Source: Apoderus coryli
Taxonomy: Eukaryota; Arthropoda; Insecta; Coleoptera; Attelabidae
Reading direction: 5' to 3'
Assembly: GCA_911728435.2 (NCBI GenBank)
Contig: OU452213.1
Coordinates: forward strand, 2,459,834-2,523,833
Length of the DNA stretch: 64,000 bases
Shown here one piece after another: positions 21,422 through 33,185 of the stretch; within the stretch, counting starts at the first letter, position 1; each line of letters opens with the position of its first letter. The notes under the pieces are model-generated. The model saw only the letters and a list, made by a program, of their open reading frames with translations. It made no database searches and was not told where the DNA came from. The translations under genes were made by a program, and so were the position numbers.

Positions 21422-22826
21422 GAATCTAGCAACGACATGGAAAAAATACGCGGAAAACCTTTTCAATGATATAAGACCACAGCAGCCAGTGCATACGCTG
21501 CACTCTGATAATTTATCGGAGCCCTCTATAATTAAAAGCGAAGTGATATATGCCATCAAGTCAACCAAGATGTACAAAGCCCCAGGACCAGATGACATCA
21601 CCGTAGAAGCAATTAAGTTCTTAGACGAAGAAAATGTAGAAATGCTAGTGAATTTGTTCAATCGCATATATGACACTGGCCAAATTCCATCTGATTGGCT
21701 TCGATCAACGTTCGTAATGATCCCAAAGACGACCAACGCCACTAAATGTAAAGACCATCGCCTTATCAGCCTAATGAGTCATGTGCTGAAGGTATTCCTT
21801 CGTATTCTACACTCTAGAATGTTCAATAAACTAGAAGATCTAAGCGGAGACACACAGTTTGGTTTTAAAAGCGGAATGGGGACTCGTGAAGCCGTTTTCT
21901 GCCTGAATACTTTAGTACAAAACAGCTTAGACCAACGAAAAGACGTATATATGCTGTTTATTGATTACGAGAAGGCCTTCGACAATGTTAGACATGACAC
22001 CTTGTTGAAACTTCTGCACAATGCCAATATTGACGCAAAAGATATCAGAATCATCCAAAATCTATACTGGAATCAAAAAGCCTGTGTAAGATTTGAGAAA
22101 TGACTAACAACAGACGAATTTAAAGTTCTAAAGGGGGTTCGACAAGGGTGCATACTGTCACCAATACTATTTAACTTATACGTCGAAAATATATTTTCTG
22201 ACGCGCTGGAAGACTTAGAGTGTGGGATTAAAGTAAATGGTATACCAATTAACAACATACGGTATGCAGACGACACCGTAATCATTGCTGACAGTGAAGA
22301 GGACTTACAACTAATGCTGGAACAGATAAATACAGTTGGAAAGGGGAATGGTCTCAAAATAAACATACAAAAGACAAAGTACATGATAGTAAGCAGAAAC
22401 CCTCCTCAAAATGCTGTGTTAAACTTGGAAGACCAACCTACTGAACGAGTGCAAAACTTTAAATACCTTGGAACCAACATAAATGAACAATGGAATCCTG
22501 AACAAGAAATTTGCTGTCGCATACAACAAGCGAGGCAAGCTTTCACAAGCCTAAGACCCTTTCTTTGCAACCTGACATTGTCCCTCAAATTAAGATGCAG
22601 AATGGTGCAGTGTTACGTCTGGTCCATCTTGTTATATGGAATGGAAACATGGACTCTGAAGATCCGGTCGATAAACAAGCTTGAGGCTTTTGAAATTTGG
22701 TGTCTAAGAAGGATGCTACGTATATTGTGGGTAGACCGAGTTCGAAATGAAGACGTTCTTAGAAGGGCGGGATGCGAAAGAGAACTTTTCAACATAATCA
22801 AGAAGCGGAAAATAGGATTTTACGTT
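21422..22826 (+). mobile_element. RTE-like LINE fragment
   Basis: Encodes almost the whole reverse transcriptase: YKAPGPDDITVEAIKFL, FVMIPKTTNATKCKDHR, QFGFKSGMGTREAVF, MLFIDYEKAFDNVRHD, LKGVRQGCILSPILFNLYVE, the catalytic [16 protein letters not shown], and the C-terminal domain to the residues IIKKRKIG. A TGA after RFEK (22,101) interrupts it where the other copy has Ser. It lacks the endonuclease and the 3' end, so it did not insert here by ordinary target-primed reverse transcription. It is a near-identical relative of the copy at 29,950-32,818. Confidence 0.9.
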
Positions 22827-24100
22827 TAAAAAACGTATGTGTGTTTACTGGGTATATATGGGATTTAAAAGCAAAGTAATTTTTAAACGGCATTGAATTC
22901 TAATGTAATTTGGTACTTACCGCACTTATTATAATCTCCAGGAAAATGTAAATCGGCCAACAGGGGTGATAGATAACGCATATTCAGTGTAGTTTGTTTC
23001 TAAACTTAAGAGAAAAAATATGTAAATTTCAACATGTAAACTGTATTTTTGAAAATTGAATCAAATTAATTGATGATGTCAATTGAATGTCTCCCCGTTA
23101 CTCGTGATTCACCTTGTATAGCATAAAATGGCGGATACATCATTTCCCCAATCAATTCATGGGTATAGGAAGCTGCTAACTTAAATTGACATTAAAGTAG
23201 TTAATGTAATATATTTCGGCAAACAGCCATGACGGCAAAAATGCTTCTGATGACAATAAAAAGCGCAGCCATCTGCCACTTCAAACTAGTCCCCTCATAA
23301 TGACCTAGTAAACGTTTACTAAATATATAATAAAGTATATAATATTCTTCTTTTTTTTCCTAACACAGATTTGACTTAGGTACCTACATAATAATTTATT
23401 ATGTACCTATTTAGGGACGCTTCAGAGATTTGTAATAATAATCATATATCAAAAGCACAAAAAAAGGTGATACTTTTCTTTTATTACAAGCTAACAACTG
23501 CTGGTATAACTATTATTACGGGTAGTTCATTTAACAGCAATAGAAAAATGATTAACTCTCTTTCCCACGTACAGGACGTCCCAAATTCCACGCTTTTGAT
23601 ATAGGAAAAAGCTCAATTTTTCGCGTTTTGCCCATTTACTTCTTTGTATGGTCAACCTATCTGCCTAGAGGGCACAATTTCTTTTATTATTATTGTATTA
23701 ATCCTTATAATTTCTGATCGTGCTGTCTTTGTCGTCGAAAATCTGCTAAAAAATGACTGCTATCTATGTGACTTAACTGTCTATATGGAAAATTTCAAAT
23801 ATTACTTGAAATACACAACGACAACTTCTAAACTGACTACAACTATATGGCATAACCATTTTATAACACTACAATATACAACAGGTTGATAGAAATTGAT
23901 CTTAAACATGAAAATAATGCCGAAAACTCTTAGGCTATTAATGTAAACAAAGAAAATAATAATAAACTATTTGACACAAGCAATTTGTCTGTCGTGTTAG
24001 AAAAAACATCTTACCAAAACCAAATTATGACGTGAACTAGAAGTGTCAACTAAACTAAAATAAGTGACACCAACGATAGAAAAAAATACTACCAAATTAT
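22827..24100. other. No gene recognised
   Basis: Short open frames at 23,401-23,604 and 23,644-23,889 have no recognisable motif and ordinary AT-rich composition. Confidence 0.35.
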
Positions 24101-24116
24101 GACAAACGAACGAACC

Positions 24117-24300
24117 ATAATAGAGAGATATGGTAGTCCTAAAAAATAACGTCCGCCGCTATTAACGTTAACGTTAATTTAATACCAACGATTTTCAAAT
24201 AGAGAGATGTGGTAGTTCTAAAAAATAACTCTCAATGACTTTTTTCATAGATAAAACTACCACAAAATGACTGGGAAATCCCGCTAGGGATTTCTTGTAT
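24117..24300. repeat. Short direct repeat and palindrome
   Basis: The phrase atagagagatatggtagtc followed by ctaaaaaataac recurs 80 bp later with small changes (24,119 and 24,199). A perfect palindrome, GAAATCCC and GGGATTTC around GCTA, follows at about 24,280-24,299. This is probably the end of a non-autonomous DNA element. Confidence 0.5.
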
Positions 24301-24449
24301 ATGAATATAATTTGTTTTATTTGTTTTATGTTCAATAATTTTATTTATTTTTTTTTTTATTTATTTACTCAACACAGGTGTTTGTTTTCGTGTAATGTTA
24401 TTCATATTCATGTTTGATATTTTTTCTACACAGATGTTTTTGTAAGAAT

Positions 24450-24486
24450 GGACTGATGATGTCTTGTTGAGCCGAAACTAGTTTCC
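24450..24486 (+). ncRNA. Hammerhead-ribozyme-like core (b)
   Basis: CTGATGA (24,453-24,459), a 14-base segment, then GAAAC (24,474-24,478) and TAGTTTCC. The bases GGA just before the core can pair with TCC after it as a short stem I. Stem III would be very short, as in dimeric hammerheads of Penelope-like elements. Stem II pairing is poor, so this copy may be inactive. Confidence 0.35.
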
Positions 24487-24489
24487 TTT

Positions 24490-25190
24490 TTCATAACTAA
24501 ATTAAAGATTTTGTGGAGTTGCCTTTGAAAGTTTTTGTTTGTTTTCTTTTATTTGAATTTTATTAATGCTGTTTATTAAGGACCAGTTTTGTCCTAAAAT
24601 TTTCAAACTCGATTTTCTCGGAAACCTTTATGTTTTTCGAGAAAAAAGAAGTATGCCTTTTTTATGTAGAAAACTTTATTTTATCACATTTTTGACACAA
24701 AATGAATAAAAATCACAAGGAAAAAAAGTTAGGTTATAATAAAGGCAAGGGTCCCCCCCGTTTACCCTTGTATTTATATAGAAAGCTTGGAGAGCTTTTG
24801 TTTTGAACACCCTGTATTATTAATTTATGATTTATTTGTAAACGTAACAGCAAATAATAAAGGTAAAGATTTATGATTATCACATTATATAAAGCTGTCG
24901 AACGAAGTTTCCTAAAAACATTTAAATTTTATATATTATAACGAATCGTACTGGTATACAGATTCTAATCAGGAGATAGAATCTAAAAAAGCTACCTTTT
25001 GCCATAATAGATTTTGTTTTCTGTCGGACATATTAATAGTTAATGCATTGGCGTATCTAAAATTTTTCAAACAAGGAAGGAAATATTTTATTAAATCCTA
25101 AACCTTCAAACTACACTGTAGAACAATCTGAACATTTATTGTAGTACTGTTGACGAAGCCGATTCGGATAAAATGTTTTCAAGAATATAG
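24490..25190. other. No gene recognised
   Basis: AT-rich; one inverted repeat terminus (caccctgtatta near 24,811). No coding content. Confidence 0.35.
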
Positions 25191-25191
25191 T

Positions 25192-25212
25192 ACTTCCGGT
25201 TATACCGGAAGT
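25192..25212. repeat. ETS-like palindrome, copy 1
   Basis: Two inverted half-sites, ACTTCCGGT and ACCGGAAGT, separated by TAT. ACCGGAAGTG is the consensus of ETS/GABP factors. The same palindrome and its downstream context (ending in accctatata) recur at 26,421 and, reversed, at 63,542, so it belongs to a dispersed repeat. Confidence 0.7.
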
Positions 25213-26404
25213 GGGTGTGAATTGCCTTATTTTAAACACGACCCTATATAAATTTTATTTTATGTCAAAAATGACGTTTGTTTATTGAAGAATAATTGGA
25301 ATTTTTTAGGTGCTTCATATTATGTATATTTTTGTATAAATAATTTGCACAAAAAACTGAGTAGATACTTATTAAAAAAACTAATTACTCCACAAAGACC
25401 AACAATAAAAGCAACCGAAAAATCGAAAGGATTTAAAAGAAAAATGTGTACACTAACTTTCTACGAACAGTAATATCATAAAAACTATAAACACAACGTA
25501 CTAATCCCCAAACAAAACAAACCGCAAAAGAATAGAAAAACTAATCCAATAACAAAATCCTATTTGCATGTGTCAAACTTGTAACGACCTAATCCTTTCG
25601 ATCGGTCACACCTGAAAAAGCACTTCTTTTTTCAATTTTGGGACAGAGGACAAGAGTATTTTGTAAAAACGTGCAAAACTTTTGTCAGACTAAATTGGTT
25701 TTGTCAAAATTTATAAAAGACAACATACCTCTAATCGGAAGATTTGTCGTGTATGTTTACAGAGTCAATATCCCTAATCCTGGCATGTTAATCCTTTTTT
25801 TCTGTTTCTTTTTAATGTTGAAAAATAAATACACAAAACAACACGTTAACAAGATGGGGTGGAAAAGGGATAATCTCAATTTTAGTGAGTTGAACACGAA
25901 CATATTTAATAATTAGAGAAAAAATACGCATATTGGCCATCCAAGAAGAATATCCTTGTAACAAATTTGTAGGTATATACTCGTATAGAAGCATATTAAA
26001 AAGATCAAACATTTTTATTTCTGAATCCGTTTAATTTTATCAGTAATGGGTGCATGCAAATCATCAATTATAATCGTTTAAAGTATGGACTCCTGGCAAT
26101 TTTTAATCCTCCCTTAACGAGCTTATTTGACATAGAATGAGAAACAAACTTCAAACGTATTAAAGGAATTTATTGTGATTTTAAATTTGCATAATATCAT
26201 GTAAGGTACTTACTTTATGCTGTTTGATAATGAGGCTCTTTATATTCCTCTTCTAAAAACGACAATAGAGCTAGTTCTATGCATTTCTCGATAGGGACAA
26301 ATAGATACGTATTATTTGACGAGTTTTATCCAATTAAAAAGGCTACTCATATATCACTGGTGATTCAGTTAATGTGTAAAGTTAAAAGCTTCCTTTTAAA
26401 AATA
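25213..26404. other. No gene recognised
   Basis: AT-rich; open frames of about 60-90 codons lack recognisable motifs. Confidence 0.35.
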
Positions 26405-27810
26405 TTTTCAAAATGGCGGCACTTCCGGTTATACCGGAAGTGGATAAGAATTTGCTTATCTTAAACGGAACACCCTATATATTATTATATTTTTAGATTC
26501 CCTGTTCAATTGTAAGTAATTTATCTTAAGCTTTCCCTATACCTATCTTTAACTGTTTTCGAAAAAATAATTTATTTCGATTATTTTTTGGGTCTAAAAC
26601 AGGTTTTTCGAAAAAAATCGTTATTTCATAGCCTCAATAGATAGTATCTTGAAATTTTGAAGGTACTTTATGAACGTCTTAGGGAAGTTATTTCTCTCGA
26701 GAAGTCGAACCATACGGTTACAGGGTGGTCGCAGAGTATTGTAGTATATCTCCTATTAAAAATAGGCATAAATCAATTTTATCAAAAGTAACACCCTGTA
26801 TATTATTATATTTTTAAGTTCCCTGTTCAATTATAAGTATTTTATCTTAAGCTTTTCCCTACTATGCCTATCTTGAACTGTTTTTGAAAAAATAATTTAT
26901 TTCGATTATTTTTGGCCCAAAACAGGCTTTTCGAAAAAAATCGTTATTTCATAACCTCAATAGATAGTAACTTGAAATTTTGAAGGTACTTTAAGAACGC
27001 CTTAGAGAATTTATTTCTCTCGAGAAGTAGAACCATAAGGTTACAGGGTGGTCAAAAAGTATTGTAGTAGCAAAGATTATTGTGTAGATTAATCTTTGGT
27101 AGTAGTATCTCCTATTAAAAATAGGCATAAGTCAATTTTATCAAAAGGAACACCCTGTATATTATTATATTTTTCGATTCCGTGTCCAATTGTAAGTATT
27201 TTATCTTAAGCTTTCCCTATACCTATCTTTAACTGTTTTTGAAAAAATAATTTATTTTGATTTTTTTTTTGGTCTAAAACAGGTTTTTCAAAAAAAATCG
27301 CTATTTCATAGCCTCAATAGATAGTATCTTGAAATTTTGAAGGTACTTTATGAACGTCTTAGGGAAGTTATTTCTCTAGAGAAGTAGAACCATAAGGTTA
27401 CAGGGTGGTCGCAAAGTATTTTAGTATTATCTCCTATTAAAAATAGGCATAAGTCAATTTTATCAAAAGGAACACCCTGTATATTATTATATTTTTCGAT
27501 TCCGTGTCCAATTGTGAGTATTTTATTTTAATCTTTCCCTATACCTATCTTTAACTGTTTTTGAAAAAATAATTTATTTTGATTTTTTTTTTGTCTAAAA
27601 CAGGTTTTTCAAAAAAAATCGTTATTTCATAGCCTCAATAGATAGTATCTTGAAATTTTGAAGGTACTTTATGAACGTCTTAGAGAAGTTATTTCTCTCG
27701 AGAAGTTGAATCATAAAGTTACAGGGTGGTCGCAAAGTATTGTAGTATTATCTCCTATTAAAAATATAGGCATAATTAATTTCCTCAAAAAGGAACACCC
27801 TGTATATTTC
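26405..27810. repeat. Tandem array, about 322-bp unit, about 4 copies
   Basis: The phrase caccctgtatattattata marks units at about 26,471, 26,792, 27,151, 27,473 and (partial) 27,796; spacings are 321, 359, 322 and 323 bp. The 359-bp unit has about 37 extra bases near 27,065-27,100. Each unit also carries ttacagggtggtcgcaaag, so the two ends of the TATACAGGGTG motif face each other inside every unit. The first unit begins with the ETS-like palindrome (26,421-26,441). Confidence 0.88.
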
Positions 27811-28429
27811 CTTTCAATAAGCAAAAAAAATTGTATTTGGAAGGTTCAAATTAATTTTTTTTTTGTGACTCAAGTCGCCTTGTACCTATATTCCATTAGC
27901 ATATCAATGTCAATTTTTGCCAATGGTACAGATGATTTTTACAAATTTTATTTGCCGTAACTAATCCCATATTAAATTTTCAGTATAATTGACTTAAAAA
28001 CGACACCGAAAGAAATATATTATAACAAGAAGATTGTTATGAAAAATAAAAGGAACAAAATGTTATATAGAGGTACTTAATGAGGTTCCTATTTTAAGAA
28101 CGAAGAAAATAAAGAAAGCCGCGCGCTCTCTGTGTCTCCGATTACGGGGCGGTGCACCAGGGCGCCAGGGCTTCTTTCCGACATGGTCTGCCGAAATTAT
28201 GTGAGACAACCAGATAATTATATCATTATCCTAATCTGCATATGCCGTTTAATAGGGACAGGACTATACGCCCATTTGAATCATGTAACGGTAGGTATAG
28301 CCTGATGTGGTTACTGTAGATCTGCTACAAGTCACACTATTTATATTTTGAGCATTATATTTTTGTTTTTCAATAAAGGATCTATGAAATTTCTCAATAT
28401 CTCCAAATAGCTACCTCTCAGAATTTAAA
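27811..28429. other. No gene recognised
   Basis: Includes a short GC-rich island at about 28,110-28,195 (gccgcgcgctctctg, gggcggtgcaccagggcgcc) that stands out from its surroundings; I cannot identify it. Confidence 0.35.
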
Positions 28430-28960
28430 GTTCTAAAGTTAAGGATATTGAGGCCTTGGAGAGAGTTCAGAGAAGATTTACCAAGCTTCCACAAGCGCTG
28501 TGCCACCTGCCATATGAAGATCGGCTAAGAGAACTTAACAACGCTCCAAGAAAGGCGTCGTCGTGGCGACTTGATACAGACGTATAAGGTTCTTAGCGGA
28601 CATTACACAATAAACTTGGATCTCTTTCATCTTAATAGAAATCCGAGCCTACGTGGTAACAGCAAGAAATTGTGCAAAGAAAGATGCGCCAAGCTCGCTC
28701 GCAGAAACTTTCTATCAAATAGAGTGGATATGCGTGGAATGATATGTCGGAGGAGGTTGTATCAGCGCCAACAGTGAATAGTTTTAAGAACAGACTGGAC
28801 ATTACGCTTAAGGATCGGGGCAGCTGCATGATCCACTACTCGTTATAGTGAATCGTCGTGTTTTTATCCACTGAGCCGAGTTTTATCTTTTACAAATCGG
28901 GCAGTCTCATCGGTTTCACCGCTTACTGTCTGAACTAATAATAATAATAATAATAATAAA
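28430..28960 (+). mobile_element. CR1-like LINE, 3' end
   Basis: Read through two or three frames, the sequence gives the C-terminal domain typical of CR1/L2-group LINEs: IEALERVQRRFTKLPQAL, LPYEDRLRELN, RRRRGDLIQTYKVLSGHY, the RGNSKKLCKERC segment, RRNFLSNRV, SEEVVSAPTVNSFKNRLD. It ends in a run of (aat) repeats at 28,935-28,958, the usual CR1-type tail. 5'-truncated with frameshifts near 28,550 and 28,735. Confidence 0.8.
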
Positions 28961-29814
28961 ATTATCCACGAGCCGCCACTGCAATGTTCATAGTCTCCGA
29001 CACTGCATTCCTTGTAGTAATTCCCTATACCATATCTCATCAATTTGTTACTATAATAAAGTAATCATATTATTCGTGACCACTTCAATACGATTATTTT
29101 CGATATACAAAACACACTATACGATTATATTGTACAAAACATTATGGACCCGTTAATGTATTAAGAAAAGCACTAAACATCATTTAATCTATATTATATA
29201 CCCTGTGGAACCTTCTATACGTGATCCAATTTGCCTTGAAAGTAGCCCGCCAATAAACGTGCGGTAATTTTTGATTTAATTCGCGTTTGTTCTAATTTTC
29301 ACCTACAACGACCAGTGGCGTACTATGGTAATCTCTCTATACATCAATTATTATTTGTCCCGTGAATTTCTAAAGGATCCATCCATGGTCAGAGAATTTA
29401 TTAAAAAAATAATAAACCATAAATCATGGCCTATCTGCTAACATAAAATAATCATCAGTCGGCATCCTAATGTCATCTCATTATAATTTCCACTCAAAAT
29501 AACAAATTTCTCAACAAAAGAATGTCGTTAGATACCTATTTATGATATAGGTAAGATGGTTTTAGGCCTATACCTAAAATACAAGGACGATAACAGTCGG
29601 AAAACAAATGGTTATTGTATTTTAGATATTCTGTTAGTTTTTTTAAACTTGACTACATGCAGATATTATGTTGGGTTGCCTTTAGAAAGACCGAAAATTC
29701 CATAGGCGGCGTTGAATCAGATTCCAGAAAAAATTTATTTCGTAACTAGATAGGACATAAACACAGACGCACTCTTCAGTTCTTTCTTTGGTTATCGGAG
29801 GGTTATATTTATAG
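28961..29814. other. No gene recognised
   Basis: Begins with a fragment of the cggctcgtgg repeat terminus (28,968-28,983); the rest is unassigned. Confidence 0.35.
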
Positions 29815-29988
29815 AATGTGTCCGCGGATAGAGTTTGGAAGAGGAAAAACTTTTTTATTTGTGGATGTAGAAGAAAAAGTCATTCTTTATAAAAACGTCT
29901 GCTTGTGTCAAAACTGCAATTTCAAATACCAAATTTACGATTACTATACTTCTTCTTAAAATGCCGTACACTTCTAGTGCGTTGGCGA

Positions 29989-32003
29989 CTATCTCATCAT
30001 AATAAGGGTCCTTGCTTCCGCAGCGCGACAGAGCTCGCCCGTATTGCTAATGCCTGTCCAGTTCTTGATGTTTCTCAACCAGGACATCTGTTTACGTCCT
30101 ACTCCTCTCTTCCCTTCAATCTTTCCTTGGAGAATTATCTGTGGTATTTTGTACTTCTCTCCTCGTAGTATGTGGCCCAGGTATCCAATTTTCCGCTTCT
30201 TGATTATGTTGAAAAGTTCTCTTTCGCATCCCGCCCTTCTAAGAACGTGTTCATTTCGAACTCGGTCTACCCACGATATACGTAGCATCCTTCTTAGACA
30301 CCACATTTCAAAAGCCTCAAGCTTGTTTATCGACCGGATCTTCAGAGTCCATGTTTCCATTCCATATAACAAGATGGACCAGACGTAACACTGCACCATT
30401 CTGCATCTTAATTTGAGGGACAATGTCAGGTTGCAAAGAAAGGGTCTTAGGCTTGTGAAAGCTTCCTCGCTTGTTGTATGCGACAGCAAATTTCCTGTTC
30501 GGGATTCCATTGTTCATTTATGTTGGTTCCAAGGTATTTAAAGTTTTGCACTCATTCAATAGGTTGGTCTTCCAAGTTTAACACAGCATTTTGAGGAGGG
30601 TTTCTGCTTACTATCATGTACTTTGTCTTTTGTATGTTTATTTTGAGACCATTCCCCTTTCCAACTGTATTTATCTGTTCCAGCATTAGTTGTAAGTCCT
30701 CTTCACTGTCAGCAATGATTACGGTGTCGTCTGCATACCGTATGTTGTTAATTGGTATACCATTTACTTTAATCCCACACTCTAAGTCTTCCAGCGTCTC
30801 AGAAAATATATTTTCGACGTATAAGTTAAATAGTATTGGTGACAGTATGCACCCTTGTCGAACCCCCTTTAGAACTTTAAATTCGTCTGTTGTTAGTGAT
30901 TTCTCAAATCTTACACAGGCTTTTTGATTCCAGTATAGATTTTGGATGATTCTGATATCTTTTGCGTCAATATTTGCATTGTGCAGAAGTTTCAACAAGG
31001 TGTCATGTCTAACATTGTCGAAGGCCTTCTCGTAATCAATAAACAGCATATATACGTTTTTTCGTTGGTCTAAGCTGTTTTGTATTAAAGTATTCAGGCA
31101 GAAAACGGCTTCACGAGTCCCCATTCCGCTTTTAAAACCAAACTGTGTGTCTCCGCTTAGATCTTCTAGTTTATTGAACATTCTAGAGTATAGATGACTC
31201 ATTAGGCTGATAAGGCGATGGTCTTTACATTTCGTGGCGTTGGTCGTCTTTGGGATCATTACGAACGTTGATCGAAGCCAATCAGATGGAATGTGGCCAG
31301 TGTCATATATGCGATTGAACAAATTCTCTAGCATTTCTACATTTTCTTCGTCTAACAACTTAATTGCTTCTACGGTGATGTCATCTGGTCCTGGGGCTTT
31401 GTACATCTTGGTTGACTTGATGGCATATATCACTTCGCTTTTAATTATAAACGGCCCCGATAAATTATCAGAGTGCAGCGTATGCACTGGCTGCTGTGGT
31501 CTTATATCATTGAAAAGGTTTTCCGCGTATTTTTTCCATGTCGTTGCTAGTTCTTCTTCTGATGTTATATACTCATTTTTATCATTGCGTATTCGACTTT
31601 TGTGTTGTTTTCTGTATATATGTGATATTTCTTTTACTTTTTTGTGCAATCCAAATGAATCACCTCTTGTTTGTAACTGTTCTATTTCAATACATCTTTC
31701 TTCCATCCATAGTTCCTTTGCTTCTTTGATCTTCCTTCTTATTTCCTTGTGAGTATCCTTATATTTCTCTTGATTTCCCTGGATTTTATATTTCCTGTGA
31801 CCTTCCATCAGATCCAATATCTCTATCGTCATCCATTCTTTCTTTTTCCCTTTTCTTATTTTCGGTTTGATTTCTTCGTTTGATGCTTTTATGGACTCTT
31901 TTATTCCAATAACAATGTCTTCAATATCATTAGTTTGATTGATACTTTTCACGTATTTATTGATGGATTCCGCATATCTCTTTGTAAGATCTTCATTTCT
32001 CAT
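29989..32003 (-). pseudogene. RTE-like reverse transcriptase
   Basis: A 483-codon frame (32,003-30,552) holds the linker (PKIRKGKKKEWMTIEILDL), KAPGPDDITVEAI, MIPKTTNATKCKDHR, QFGFKSGMGTREAVF, LFIDYEKAFDNVRHD, GVRQGCILSPILF and the catalytic [16 protein letters not shown]. After a frameshift near 30,510-30,550 the C-terminal domain follows (LLYGMETWTLKIRSINKLEA, RRMLRISWVDRVRNEHVL, GYLGHILRGEKYKIP, SWLRNIKNWTGI) to a stop near 29,989. The catalytic residues are intact; one frameshift here and another at about 32,003 break the protein. Confidence 0.92.
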
Positions 32004-32059
32004 TTATTCTGGTTTTTTTGATCCTAGCCAACTTTACTTTTACATCTGTCACGAGAGGA

Positions 32060-32573
32060 TCTAAAGTATCTGGTTTGGAGACAGGATGGTGTTTACCCCG
32101 TTCGGGGATATGATCATAGTCTGCTTTTATCGCGCTTTTCGATGCAGAGTCTGGAGCATCGTCGTCTTGTGTCGTCCTTGGCTTTCTTATATAACCTTCT
32201 CCATGGCAAGATAGATAGTCCTTATTTGATTTCGAAATTAAATTTCAATGTTCCTCGTCTTTGTGGTAGACATAATTATTTATTTAAATGTGTGCGTGCT
32301 AGGACCAACGCTCTCTTAAGGTCACCTATTTATATGATGACCAGCAACTTTAATAAAATATGTCACTGTTGCGACATGTTTTTTGATAATTTTTTTAGAA
32401 TAAAGTTGGTTTTTGATGAATTTTTCAAACAATAATTTTAAGATATAGTTCTTTTTCTTTTTCTTTTTTGTATTGTATATATATATACGTATATTTTCAA
32501 TGTATTTGTCCTTTAAAGGGATAGTTTATCTGTTGGGCAATAAAGCATTTATTTATTTATTTATTTATTTATT
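32060..32573 (+). mobile_element. Jockey-like LINE 3' end nested in the RTE LINE
   Basis: The plus-strand frame 32,142-32,435 encodes a reverse-transcriptase C terminus (SLEHRRLVSSLAFLYNLLHG, RTNALLRSPIYMMTSNFN). A long untranslated tail follows and ends in (attt) repeats at 32,547-32,573. Original RTE bases resume on each side (gaggatc and gatctgg), placing the insertion at the PDH/DPLV codons of the endonuclease. Confidence 0.85.
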
Positions 32574-32818
32574 TATGATCTGGTGCAATGTCCGCGCCCG
32601 GATAAGCAGCGACTCTCTTTATACAATTCCGAAATCGTTTGTTGACCAAAATAAAATCTATTTGATTTCTTATGATTTGGTTTGTACGATCTCCAGGCGT
32701 TCGCCATGTATATAACCGTCGGGGCGGTAGTTGGAACCATGTATTCATTATTATAAGTTGTTTTTCTTGACAAAATTCAACTAATAAATCGCCTCTCTCG
32801 TTCCTTTTACCCAGTCCA
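32574..32818 (-). pseudogene. RTE-like endonuclease fragment
   Basis: Minus-strand frame from 32,818: GLGKRNERGDLLVEFCQEK, MNTWFQLPPRRLYTW, GDRTNQIIRNQIDFILVNKR, YPGADIAPDH. These are the last blocks of an AP-type endonuclease of the RTE group, with NQIDFIL and the (S/P)DH catalytic region (P here where S is usual). The next residues, DPLVTDVKVKLARIKK, lie beyond the inserted LINE at about 32,058-32,000 and end in TGA. Confidence 0.85.
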
Positions 32819-33185
32819 ACGATTACTATACAGAGTATATCAAAAATAACATTTTTAATGATTTTGATTTCCTTGTTTTTTTAATTTTATTATTTTAATA
32901 GTAGCTATGAAATTAACCACTTTGAGAAGAAAGTTTATTAGTGTTTTTTGCACAATTGGTGTAATAAATCACGGTTTTGAAGATATTTTCATAAAATTAA
33001 AAAAAACAAAAAAATCAAAATCATTAAAAATGTTATTTTTGATATACCCTGTATAGTAATCGTAAATTTGGTATTTGAAATTGTAGTTTCGACAATAGCA
33101 GACGTTTTTATAAAGAATGACTTTTTCTTCTAAATCGACAAATAAAAAAGTTGTTCCTCTTCCAAACTCTGTCCGTGAACACATT

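Larger units (their letters stand above)
29950..32818 (-). mobile_element. RTE-like LINE, nearly complete reverse transcriptase, 13-bp target duplication
   Basis: Minus strand, flanked by acgattactatac at 29,937-29,949 and 32,819-32,831. The 3' end carries a short aag-repeat tail at 29,950. The 5' end is truncated inside the endonuclease. A second LINE (32,060-32,573) is inserted in the endonuclease at the residues PDH/DPLV. With the inner insertion removed, the remaining order is endonuclease C-terminal part, linker, reverse transcriptase, C-terminal domain. Confidence 0.92.
29815..33185. mobile_element. Fold-back element, copy 3, interrupted by a LINE
   Basis: The left part (29,815-29,949) starts gtgtccgcggatagagtttg and ends at tacgattactatac. 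The right part (32,819-33,185) resumes with acgattactatac and continues through the centre and the inverted arm to the matching terminus. Joined, the two parts reproduce the element at 9211-9704. The repeated 13 bases are the target duplication of the inserted LINE. Confidence 0.88.

Noticed and set aside
22073..22384. 103-codon minus-strand frame, and its twin at 30,616-30,927
   Set aside because: Antisense shadow of the YADD region of the two RTE-like copies.
23221..23260. Additional hammerhead-like site (ctgatgacaataaaaagcg)
   Set aside because: It lacks the GAAA block and a stem II hairpin.
31234..31752. 172-codon plus-strand frame
   Set aside because: It is antisense to the reverse transcriptase of the RTE-like LINE, whose minus-strand frame has all the family motifs.
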